In this document: piece after piece, positions 1-6,450 of the stretch
How positions within the stretch are numbered: the first letter of the stretch is position 1
Layout of the letters: every line of letters starts with the position of its first letter
Assembly: GCA_044360305.1 (NCBI GenBank)
Contig: JBIKKQ010000105.1
Span: 1 to 11,550, forward strand
Length of the DNA: 11,550 bases
Origin: QWPN01 sp044360305
GTDB taxonomy: Bacteria; Planctomycetota; Planctomycetia; Pirellulales; UBA1268
Direction of reading: 5' to 3'
Made by a program: the position numbers and the translations under genes
Notes under the pieces: model-generated
What the model was told of the DNA's origin: nothing
Database searches by the model: none
The model's input: only the letters and a program-made list of their open reading frames with translations

Positions 1-1098
1 GCGGCCCGCGGAATCGTCCGCGGCGGCCGCGCGAATCAGCGCCGTGGGCGGGGGGCGGGGGACGGACCGTCCCACGCGCACGATCGGGATCCCGCGCGGC
101 ACCTGGTCGAGCGGCACGCGGCCCACCCCGACACGCCACAAGACCGGTCGCTGGTCGAACTCGCCGTTGCTCTCCCGCCGCGCCCACGCGCTCGTCCAGG
201 CCGCGGTGAACCGGGCCAGTTCGTCGAGTTCCACGACGCCGTCGCCGTCGCCGCCCGTGCCCCAGCGCGGGTCGTCGGCATGGCCCGCCAGCGCGAGTTC
301 GAGGCTCCTGGAAAAGAAGCTGCGGCGGGCCCGGAGACTGACGCCCGAAAACTCGTGCACGTCGTGCGACCCGAGGATCCAGCACGAGCGATCCGGCCCC
401 AGGCCCGGCAACGCCTGCCGTGACTCGCCGTCGATTTGCGCCGGGGCGAGTCCCCCGACGACGCCGAGCCGCGGATCCCACTGCAGGTCGCCCATGTCGA
501 GGGCCACGAGCGTTGTTCGCGCCCGCGTGGCCGCGAACGCGGCCACGATATCGGCGCAGGGGACGAGCTCCGCGATCGCGCCGCGTGACAGCTTCACGTC
601 CTCGGCGACCAGGCTCGCCCGGAGCATGCCACCGGGATCGGACGCCACGACCGCCTGCCCGCGCACGATCGCCACGAGCACGTCGCGGCCCCCGACCCGC
701 AGGCTCGCCATCTTCTCGCGCAGCGGCTCGCGAACCGCGGCGGCGGTGTCGAACTGGTCGAGCGTGAGCGGCCGGCGCGGACGGTCTCCCAGCGCCGGCG
801 AGAGTCGGCCGGCGAGCGACGCGTCGATCGCCGCGGCATCCTCGCGGCCGAAGGGGAGCGGCGCGAGCATGCCGAGCGCATACTCGTCGATCGAGAGCTG
901 CACGACGGCGGCGTGCCAGACGAACAACGGCGGCACGACGAGGAACCCGAGTCCGGCGAGCAGGGCCGCGCTGGCGGCCGTCCAGCCGAGTCGAGCGGCG
1001 AGCCGGGATCGCGGCCGCGCCGCGGCGGGCTTCGCCCCCTTCCAGCGGGCCTGTCGGCCGCCCGCGGCCGCCCCCCGTCCGTTCGCGTTCGACTTCAT
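1..1098 (-). CDS. Membrane-anchored caspase-like pseudoprotease, C-terminus cut by window edge
   Basis: The minus-strand frame is open without a stop from the ATG at 1098-1096 to position 1 (366 codons), so the protein continues beyond the window. Seen: a basic N-terminus (residues 1-37), one hydrophobic segment at about 39-61, then a soluble part. The later part follows the order of a caspase/C14 fold: a beta strand with VLVAIVRGQA (about 140-149) where active members have the His-Gly, then TTLVALDMGDLQWDPRLG (about 195-212) where they have Asp-Ala-Cys, then a 'fSrsLelaLaGhAD' segment and an acidic GGDGDGVVELDEL stretch (282-294) typical of the C-terminal end of the fold. Neither catalytic residue is visible. 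From memory, planctomycetes carry large caspase-like proteins with a similar 'DPRLG' signature. It diverges from tssK, so a T6SS link is only positional. An upstream GTG at 1149 is possible but less likely. Confidence 0.72.
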   Translation of the reverse strand, partial: MKSNANGRGAAAGGRQARWKGAKPAAARPRSRLAARLGWTAASAALLAGLGFLVVPPLFVWHAAVVQLSIDEYALGMLAPLPFGREDAAAIDASLAGRLSPALGDRPRRPLTLDQFDTAAAVREPLREKMASLRVGGRDVLVAIVRGQAVVASDPGGMLRASLVAEDVKLSRGAIAELVPCADIVAAFAATRARTTLVALDMGDLQWDPRLGVVGGLAPAQIDGESRQALPGLGPDRSCWILGSHDVHEFSGVSLRARRSFFSRSLELALAGHADDPRWGTGGDGDGVVELDELARFTAAWTSAWARRESNGEFDQRPVLWRVGVGRVPLDQVPRGIPIVRVGRSVPRPPPTALIRAAAADDSAGR

Positions 1099-1157
1099 GC
1101 CACAGGCCTTCGGCGGCTCGCGCGGGCGGGCCAACGCCCCGCCGCGCACGGCTTGCG

Positions 1158-1187
1158 AGTCTGCCAGACACGCGCCGCCGCTGGCAA
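1158..1187 (-). promoter_or_regulatory. Possible promoter for the divergent caspase-like gene
   Basis: Read on the minus strand, TTGCCA (1187-1182) and CAGACT (1163-1158) are 18 bp apart, matching the housekeeping -35 and -10 consensus at 5/6 and 3/6 positions. This would give a leader of about 50 bases before the ATG at 1098. The match is weak and could be chance in GC-rich DNA. Confidence 0.2.
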
Positions 1188-1245
1188 GGGCCGCGGCCGT
1201 CGGCCAGCAGGGGAGCGTCGGTCACCCGTCGCCGCTTGCCGCCCC

Positions 1246-1274
1246 TTTACGCACCCCGATGGCCGCGGTAGGGT
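1246..1274 (+). promoter_or_regulatory. Possible promoter ahead of tssK
   Basis: TTTACG (1246-1251) and TAGGGT (1269-1274) are 17 bp apart, matching the -35 and -10 consensus at 4/6 and 3/6 positions. It lies in the only AT-richer part of the 240-bp divergent intergenic region and would give a leader of about 58 bases before tssK. This is the natural place for the main promoter of the T6SS run, but the sequence match alone is weak. Confidence 0.28.
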
Positions 1275-1338
1275 TTCCACGATCACGACGGGGTGTTTTC
1301 CCTCCAACCGCCGGGTCGTGCGGTTTCGGGATACGGTC

Positions 1339-2811
1339 ATGCGCCATCTGCCGGTCCACTGGTCGGAGGGAATGTTCCTCCGACCCCACCACTTCCAGGC
1401 GAACGATCGCCATTGGGCCGAGCATGCGGCGCTCCAGCAGGCCGCGCAGGATCCGTGCGGCTACGGACTCGTCTCGGTGCAGATCGAGCCCGACGCGCTC
1501 GCCAACCGGCAGGTGGAGGTGCGGTCGTGCCGGGCCGTGCTCCGCGACGGCACGCTCATCTGGCTCGAGCCGGGCGAGGAGCCCGACCGCGTGCCGATCG
1601 ACCAGGCAGTGGGCACGTTCACGAAGCTCCGGGCGGCGATCGACGACGCGCTGGCGGTCGAGGACACCGTCCGCGTCTACCTCGCCGTGCCGCGGACCGA
1701 CCCTGCCGGGCCGAACGTATCCCCGCCGGGGCCCGGCGATCGCAGCCGCTACGCGGCCATCCGCCAATCGCTCCAGGACGAGACCGCCGGCGGCAACGAT
1801 CAGGAGGTCGAGTTTCGCCGGCTCAACGTCCGGCTGCTGGTGTCGAACCAGGACCTGTCCGGCTTCGAGCTGCTGCCGATCGCGCAGATCCGCCGGGCCG
1901 GCGACCGGGAGGCGGCCCCCGAGATCGATCCCGACTACTTCCCCCCCGTGCTGGCGATCGACGCCTGGCCGCCGCTAGGCCGCGACGTGGTCCGCTCGGT
2001 CTACGACCTGCTGGGGCGAAAGCTCGAGGTTCTCGCCGAGCAGGCCGTGAGCCGCCAGGTGGGCTTCTCCAGTTCCGAGCCCGGCGACCTCGACCGGCTC
2101 GTCATGCTGTCCAAGATCCAGGAATCGCACGCCGCCCTGCGTACGATCGCCTTCGCCCGCGGCATCCATCCGCGGGTCGCCTACACGGAACTCTGCCGCG
2201 TGGCGGGCCAGCTGGCGATCTTCGAGCCCGACCGCAGGCTGGGCGAACTCCCGCTCTACGACCATGACGAACTCGCCCGCATCTTCCGCGACGTCAAGGA
2301 GCGGATCGAGCGGATGCTGTCGCGGGTGGCGGCGCTGTCGTACGAGCAGCGGTACTTCACCGGCGTCGGGCCGGCGTCGCTCGGCGTGACGCTCGAGCCG
2401 AAGTGGCTGCAGTCCGACTGGCGCTGGTACGTGGGCGTGCTCCGCGGGGAGATTCCGGAGGACGAGTGCCGCAGCCTGCTCAGCGGCAACACGCAGCTCG
2501 ACTGGAAGCTCGGCAGCGCCCGGCAGGTCGACCACCTGTTCCGGATGGGCGTTCCCGGGCTGCAGCTCATCCCGCTCGACAGGCCGCCCCGCGCGCTGCC
2601 CGACAAGGGAGGCTGGCTGTACTACCAGATCGGCCGCGAGAGCGTCGCCTGGAACGACGTCCGCGACACGCAGTCGCTGGCGATCCGCCTCCGCGAGACG
2701 CTGCTCCTCAACCGCGAGGCCCTGATCGGCAACCGGCGGATCGAGGTCTCGCACCAGGGCAACCCGGCGACGCTCGAGTTCGCCCTGTTCGCCGTCCCCC
2801 AGACAACCTGA
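1339..2811 (+). CDS. tssK: Type VI secretion baseplate adaptor TssK
   Basis: TssK is the trimeric T6SS baseplate protein that connects the wedge complex (TssE/F/G) to the cytoplasmic parts of TssL and TssM. Seen: the family hallmark near the N-terminus, HWSEGMFLRPHHFQ at residues 7-20, and the full-length collinear body (FELLPIAQIRR, DYFPPVLAIDAWPPL, the central helical part, and a C-terminal domain ending EFALFAVPQTT). At 490 aa it is slightly longer than the roughly 445-450 aa of proteobacterial members. The ATG at 1339 was chosen because the conserved motif begins a few residues later. The frame is open further upstream, but that part looks like non-coding or antisense sequence. No strong Shine-Dalgarno precedes it. 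It is the first gene of the plus-strand run, and tssL follows after 16 bases. Confidence 0.93.
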   Translation: MRHLPVHWSEGMFLRPHHFQANDRHWAEHAALQQAAQDPCGYGLVSVQIEPDALANRQVEVRSCRAVLRDGTLIWLEPGEEPDRVPIDQAVGTFTKLRAAIDDALAVEDTVRVYLAVPRTDPAGPNVSPPGPGDRSRYAAIRQSLQDETAGGNDQEVEFRRLNVRLLVSNQDLSGFELLPIAQIRRAGDREAAPEIDPDYFPPVLAIDAWPPLGRDVVRSVYDLLGRKLEVLAEQAVSRQVGFSSSEPGDLDRLVMLSKIQESHAALRTIAFARGIHPRVAYTELCRVAGQLAIFEPDRRLGELPLYDHDELARIFRDVKERIERMLSRVAALSYEQRYFTGVGPASLGVTLEPKWLQSDWRWYVGVLRGEIPEDECRSLLSGNTQLDWKLGSARQVDHLFRMGVPGLQLIPLDRPPRALPDKGGWLYYQIGRESVAWNDVRDTQSLAIRLRETLLLNREALIGNRRIEVSHQGNPATLEFALFAVPQTT

Positions 2812-2827
2812 CCGCCCGAGCCACGCG

Positions 2828-3442
2828 ATGTCGCCCGAGTTCGCCGCCGCGTTCGACCCCGTGATGCTCGAGGTGCTCGGCCTGCTCGACCGGGTGCGGG
2901 GCGGAACCGCCGGCGTCCCGGAACAGGAGCGGTCCAGGATCCGCGGCGCGATCGAACAGGCCGGCGCCCGAATCCCCGGCTCCCGGGCGAAGGACTGGGA
3001 GTTGGCGTCGTACGCCCTGACGGCCCTGGTGGACGAGCTGCTGATCGTCGACGTGCCCTGGACCGGGCAGTCGTGGTGGGAGAACCACGCCCTGGAGGTC
3101 GATCTGTTTCGCTCCCGCAACCGCGCCACCGCGTTCTTCGACCGCGCCGAGCAGGCGGTCGGGCTGGCCAGCCGGGACGCGCTCGAGACCTTCATCCTCG
3201 CGGTCGTGCTCGGCTTCCGGGGCATGTTTCGGGAACAGCCCCCGGCGCTGGAGGCTTGGCTGCGGAAGCAGGAGCAGCTCGTGCGGGTGGGGCAGGGGCG
3301 GCCCCCGGTGCCCGATGCCGCCGTGGAGTTGTCCGGTGCGCCGCCGTTGTCCGGCCGCGCGAAACTGATGTGGGCCGGACTGGCGACCGCGTTGGCCGCC
3401 GCGTGCGGCGTGGTGGCGGTCTGGCGGCTGGCGATGCTGTGA
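2828..3442 (+). CDS. tssL: Type VI secretion inner-membrane protein TssL (DotU family)
   Basis: TssL is a tail-anchored inner-membrane protein of the T6SS membrane complex. It partners TssM and contacts TssK on the cytoplasmic side. Seen: a 204-aa protein with a helical cytoplasmic domain and the DotU signatures SYALTALVDELLI (61-73), PWTGQSWW (77-84) and VVLGFRGMF (126-134), and one hydrophobic segment at about 180-202 with the C-terminus just beyond. It has the standard short DotU form with no peptidoglycan-binding OmpA-like extension. It is 16 bases after tssK and 31 bases before the TssM-like gene, so the three are very probably co-transcribed. Confidence 0.9.
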   Translation: MSPEFAAAFDPVMLEVLGLLDRVRGGTAGVPEQERSRIRGAIEQAGARIPGSRAKDWELASYALTALVDELLIVDVPWTGQSWWENHALEVDLFRSRNRATAFFDRAEQAVGLASRDALETFILAVVLGFRGMFREQPPALEAWLRKQEQLVRVGQGRPPVPDAAVELSGAPPLSGRAKLMWAGLATALAAACGVVAVWRLAML

Positions 3443-3462
3443 CGCCGGCCGGCGGCCGGTGC

Positions 3463-3468
3463 GGAGGG
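3463..3468 (+). promoter_or_regulatory. Shine-Dalgarno fixing the TssM-like start
   Basis: GGAGGG ends 5 bases before the ATG at 3474. It supports that start over the in-frame GTG at 3459, which lies upstream of the site. Confidence 0.7.
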
Positions 3469-3473
3469 ACACG

Positions 3474-5084
3474 ATGACCGCGATCCTGCAGTGGCTGATG
3501 ACGCCGTTCACGACGCTGGCCAACCTGCCGCGCACCGTCGCCGGCATGTCGCTCGCGGCCCGCATCGCCGCGCTGGTCGCCGTGTTTCAGGTCGTCGTCG
3601 TCCTGCTGGCGATCGTGGTGCTGCTCGTCGGCGAGGAGCAGCAGGTCCTCGCGGCCTGGTGGCGGCCGGGCAAGCTGGCGGTGCTCGCTCTGCTGCTGGT
3701 GCTCACGCCGTTGCTGGTGTATCAGGCGGCGCGGCTCTGGCTGGAGCGGGATGCGAGCCGGTTTCCCGACATCCTCGCGGCCTGGCAGGGGGGGCTGGCA
3801 GAACTTCGCCGGCAGGGCATTTCGCTGACGGAGGTGCCGCTGTTCCTCGTGATCGGGGGCACGTCGGACGACGAGGAGCAGCGGCTGCTGGCGGAGGTGC
3901 CGGGCGAGTTCCTCGTCAAGGCCGCACCGGCCGGCGCGGCGGCGGTCCACCTGTATGGCAGCTTCGACGCGGTCTTCGTCTGCATCGGCAACGCCTGCCA
4001 ACTGAGCGACGTCGTCCGCCGGGGCGGCGATGCCCGACCGGCAGCCGTGGCGGCGCAGTCGACGACCGGCAAGCCGCCCGACGTGCATGGCACGGTCTTC
4101 CTCCCGGAGGCCGCGGCGGCCGGCGCCGCAGGGGGCGAAGCGGCAGCCCCCGCGCCACCGGCAGCGGCCTTCGACCGCAGCCGGACGGTGGATGTCGGCG
4201 AACTGACGAACCGGACGATCGACATCGGGTCGCTGAACGGAACGGCGGGTGCGGCGGCCACCGCTTCCCGTACGGCGGCTCCGTCCACCGTCGATCGCGA
4301 GACGGCGGGGCAGCGGCTGCAGTACCTGTGCGAGCTGATCCGGCGCGAACGGGGCGGCCTCGCCCCGTTCAACGGCACGCTGGCCGCGATCCCCTGGGGC
4401 ATCGTCCAACGCGGCCCGACGGATGCCCTGGCGGTCGGCCGGGCCCTCGGCGACGACCTCGCGATCCTCGCCAAGGGGATGGGCATGCGGGCCCCGGTCA
4501 CGGTGGTCGTGCTCGGGCTGGAGCGCGAGAAGGGGTTCTGCGAACTCATCCGGCGGATGCCGGCGGCGGAACGGAAGTCCCGGCTGGGCCAGCGGTTTCC
4601 GGTCGGCGTCGCGGCCAGTTACGACCAACTGGGCACCGTCGCCAGCCGGGCCTGCGGGATGGTCGAGGATCTGGTCACCGGCCGCATCCTGCGTGCGACC
4701 GGCGTGCTCGCCGAGCGCGACAACAGCGCCCTCGTGGGCCTCGTGTCCCGGCTGCGCGGAGAACTTTCCGGGCGGCTGGCCGGCATCCTCCGCCGGGCCT
4801 TCGCGCCTGCGGAGGGGGACGCGACCGCGGTCGCCCCGCTGCTGTCCGGCTGTTATCTGGCCGCCTGCGGAGCGACCCCGGAACAGTCCGGCTTCGTTCG
4901 CGGTGTGATCGAGAAGGCGATCGACGCGCAGGGCGATCTGGAGTGGACGCCGCGCGCCGAGGCCGAGGACCAGGCCGCGGGCCGGCTGGCGACGGTCCTC
5001 GCGATTGTCAGCGGCCTCGTACTGCTGGGCGTGGCGATCGCCTTGGCCTTGAAATTCGGCAGCAACGCGACGCCGGCGGGCTGA
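3474..5084 (+). CDS. tssM: TssM/IcmF-like protein, cytoplasmic half only, degenerate P-loop
   Basis: TssM is normally an inner-membrane protein of about 1100-1200 aa with a cytoplasmic NTPase-like domain between TM2 and TM3 and a large periplasmic part after TM3. Seen here: 536 aa with hydrophobic segments at about 30-52, 68-83 and 504-526. Between TM2 and TM3 the IcmF order is recognisable: VPLFLVIGG (121-129) at the P-loop strand, FDAVFVCIGNA (164-174) at the Walker B region, LCELIRRERGGLAPFNGTL (285-303) matching the family 'LL...R...PlNG' motif, then PVTVVVLGLEREKGFCELI (341-359) and LLSGCYLAACG (456-466). The P-loop reads GGTSDDEEQ with no GKT/S. The chain stops about 10 residues after TM3, so there is no periplasmic domain. 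Residues 184-275 are a low-complexity Ala/Pro/Gly linker. It sits between tssL and later tss genes. The TssM assignment is by motif and context. Confidence 0.8.
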   Translation: MTAILQWLMTPFTTLANLPRTVAGMSLAARIAALVAVFQVVVVLLAIVVLLVGEEQQVLAAWWRPGKLAVLALLLVLTPLLVYQAARLWLERDASRFPDILAAWQGGLAELRRQGISLTEVPLFLVIGGTSDDEEQRLLAEVPGEFLVKAAPAGAAAVHLYGSFDAVFVCIGNACQLSDVVRRGGDARPAAVAAQSTTGKPPDVHGTVFLPEAAAAGAAGGEAAAPAPPAAAFDRSRTVDVGELTNRTIDIGSLNGTAGAAATASRTAAPSTVDRETAGQRLQYLCELIRRERGGLAPFNGTLAAIPWGIVQRGPTDALAVGRALGDDLAILAKGMGMRAPVTVVVLGLEREKGFCELIRRMPAAERKSRLGQRFPVGVAASYDQLGTVASRACGMVEDLVTGRILRATGVLAERDNSALVGLVSRLRGELSGRLAGILRRAFAPAEGDATAVAPLLSGCYLAACGATPEQSGFVRGVIEKAIDAQGDLEWTPRAEAEDQAAGRLATVLAIVSGLVLLGVAIALALKFGSNATPAG

Positions 5085-5108
5085 GGGGCACACCGGGCAC
5101 CCGGCGAC

Positions 5109-5114
5109 AGGAGG
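5109..5114 (+). promoter_or_regulatory. Strong Shine-Dalgarno of the 153-aa gene
   Basis: A perfect AGGAGG lies 8 bases before the ATG at 5123. It is the best ribosome-binding site in the window and supports this small ORF as a real gene with this start. Confidence 0.7.
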
Positions 5115-5122
5115 AACATCCG

Positions 5123-5584
5123 ATGGCGGCCAGCGGAGCGACGGGGGGAGGATCGCAGGGGGACGGCCGGCGGAACCCGGCCGACACGGCGGCCGGACGG
5201 TTGCTGCGGACCTCGACCAGCATCGCCGACCTGCAACGGATCCTCGCCGCGACGACGGGGGAGGCGGCGGACGGGGATGCCGGTACGCCGTGGCACGCGG
5301 CGCTCGACGAGATGGACCGGGCCCGGCTGATCGCCGCGGTGCGTCAGCGGGGGACCGATGCCACGCTCGACGTGGCGATGGCCGCCGATCTCGTGGCCGC
5401 GGTCATGCCCTCGGGCTTGGCCGCGATCGCCGCGGACGAGCGGTCGCGGCGGCGGCTGATGGAGCGGATCGCGGAGTCGCTGCTCGAGGATCCCGCCAGC
5501 GCCCGGCGGATCCAGCAGTTGTTCGAGGCGATCAAGGCGGCGGCACGGGTGGCCGGATCCGACCAGCTGCGGGGACCATCGTGA
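5123..5584 (+). CDS. Unrecognised helical protein, coupled to the sigma factor gene
   Basis: I do not recognise this 153-aa protein. Seen: a Gly/Ser-rich, probably disordered N-terminus (1-25), then predicted helices around LLRTSTSIADLQRILAAT (27-44), WHAALDEMDRARLIAAVRQ (57-75), LDVAMAADLVAAVMP (82-96), and a charged helix-rich end, DERSRRRLMERIAESLLEDP (105-124) and ARRIQQLFEAIKAAARVA (127-144). No signal peptide, membrane segment or cysteine is present, so it is likely cytoplasmic. It begins 38 bases after the TssM-like gene. Its TGA shares one base with the ATG of the sigma factor gene, an arrangement that often couples translation. By position it could be a partner or regulator of that sigma factor, or a small T6SS accessory protein. 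This is inference only. Confidence 0.72.
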   Translation: MAASGATGGGSQGDGRRNPADTAAGRLLRTSTSIADLQRILAATTGEAADGDAGTPWHAALDEMDRARLIAAVRQRGTDATLDVAMAADLVAAVMPSGLAAIAADERSRRRLMERIAESLLEDPASARRIQQLFEAIKAAARVAGSDQLRGPS

Positions 5585-6297
5585 TGGCGGTCCACTCCGA
5601 TGGGCACGACGCCGCGGGACGGAGGCAGCAACTCATAACCTCCTGTCAGGGGCTCGTTCGTTCCATCGCCTGGAAGATCCACCAGCGGCTGCCGGCCCAC
5701 GTCGAACTCGACGACCTCGTCTCCTACGGTCAGGTCGGCCTCGCCGAGGCGGCCCGCGATTTCGATGCCGCCCGGGGAGGGCAGTTCACGACCTACGCCT
5801 GGTATCGCGTGCGCGGCGCGATCCTCGACGGCCTGTCGCGGATGCGCTGGTTCAACCGCGGAGATTTCGAGGGGGGCAGGTACGACCGGATGGCCAACGA
5901 GGCGTTGGCCGACGCCGGCGGCGACGACGCCGGGACCGGCTCGCCGGAGGCGGTCATCGCCCGGCAGGGGGCCTGGCTGAAGGGGGCGTCGGCCGCACTG
6001 GCCGTCGCCTGCCTCGGCTCGTGGGGCGAGGCCGGGGGCGAGGCCGAACTCACCGACTCCGCGACCGAACGGCCCGACGACATCGTGATGCGCCGGGAGA
6101 TGGCGGTGAAGCTCCGCGAACTGGTGGCCGAATTGCCGTCCGACATGGCCGCGCTCGTGCGGCTGACCTACTTCGACGGCCGGACGCTGACCGAGGCCGC
6201 GACCGAGGTGGGCATCAGCAAGGCCTGGGCGAGCCGGCTGCATTCCCGGGCGCTGGGCCGGCTGGCCGCCGCCCTGCAGGCGACGGGGATGGATTGA
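5584..6297 (+). CDS. FliA/WhiG-type sigma-70 family sigma factor
   Basis: This is an alternative RNA polymerase sigma factor. Seen: sigma region 2 at about residues 20-90, with LVRSIAWKI, the VELDDLVSYGQVGLAEAARDF segment (40-60) and FTTYAWYRVRGAILDGLSRM (68-87), which is the FliA/SigB-style core-binding and -10 recognition pattern. Region 4 is at about 184-230, with LPSDMAALVRLTYFDGRTL and a helix-turn-helix around EAATEVGISKAWASRLHSRA (204-223). The part between (about 92-175) is rich in Gly/Ala/Asp and does not clearly keep region 3. Length is 237 aa, close to FliA. The ATG overlaps the preceding stop (TGATG at 5582-5586), which fixes the start. No flagellar gene is nearby, and its place between tss genes suggests control of this or a related T6SS. 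The target promoters are unknown. Confidence 0.85.
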   Translation: MAVHSDGHDAAGRRQQLITSCQGLVRSIAWKIHQRLPAHVELDDLVSYGQVGLAEAARDFDAARGGQFTTYAWYRVRGAILDGLSRMRWFNRGDFEGGRYDRMANEALADAGGDDAGTGSPEAVIARQGAWLKGASAALAVACLGSWGEAGGEAELTDSATERPDDIVMRREMAVKLRELVAELPSDMAALVRLTYFDGRTLTEAATEVGISKAWASRLHSRALGRLAAALQATGMD

Positions 6298-6318
6298 TCA
6301 TGCCCCTGCGGACCGATT

Positions 6319-6354
6319 TTGACGGCGTCTTTTTTCGGTGGCACACTTGGCCAC
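6319..6354 (+). promoter_or_regulatory. Possible promoter and operator-like hairpin before tssA
   Basis: The 153-bp gap before tssA holds TTGACG (6319-6324) with CACACT 17 bp later (6342-6347), a good -35 with a poor -10. Overlapping it is an inverted repeat, GTGGC (6338-6342) and GCCAC (6350-6354), with a 7-base spacer. Together they hint at an internal promoter dividing the run, perhaps with a bound regulator. The evidence is weak. Confidence 0.22.
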
Positions 6355-6450
6355 TTCGGGCTGAGGACGGCCAGACCGTTCCGCCCGGAACGCGGGGCCG
6401 CAACGATGCGGTGCCGCAGACAATTGCCGCACGCGGGGATCACGACCATC

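Noticed and set aside
913..1338. An N-terminal extension of tssK in the same open frame
   Set aside because: The extra residues are antisense to the divergent gene and then cross the intergenic region. The TssK hallmark motif starts right after the ATG at 1339.
44..1978. A long plus-strand open frame of 644 codons
   Set aside because: It is Arg/Ser/Pro-rich with no recognisable motif, runs antisense to the caspase-like gene and then overlaps tssK in another frame. Such shadows are expected at this GC content.
3192..5093. A 633-codon minus-strand open frame opposite the TssM-like gene
   Set aside because: The composition is Arg/Gly/Ala-rich and motif-free, while the plus strand carries clear IcmF motifs and Shine-Dalgarno sites.
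6338..6360. A sigma-54 type -24/-12 site around TGGCAC before tssA
   Set aside because: The base pair expected ten bases after the GG is CA, not GC, so the -12 element is missing.
6319..6450. An N-terminal extension of tssA
   Set aside because: The ImpA_N domain begins immediately after the ATG at 6451, and the upstream residues do not resemble the family.
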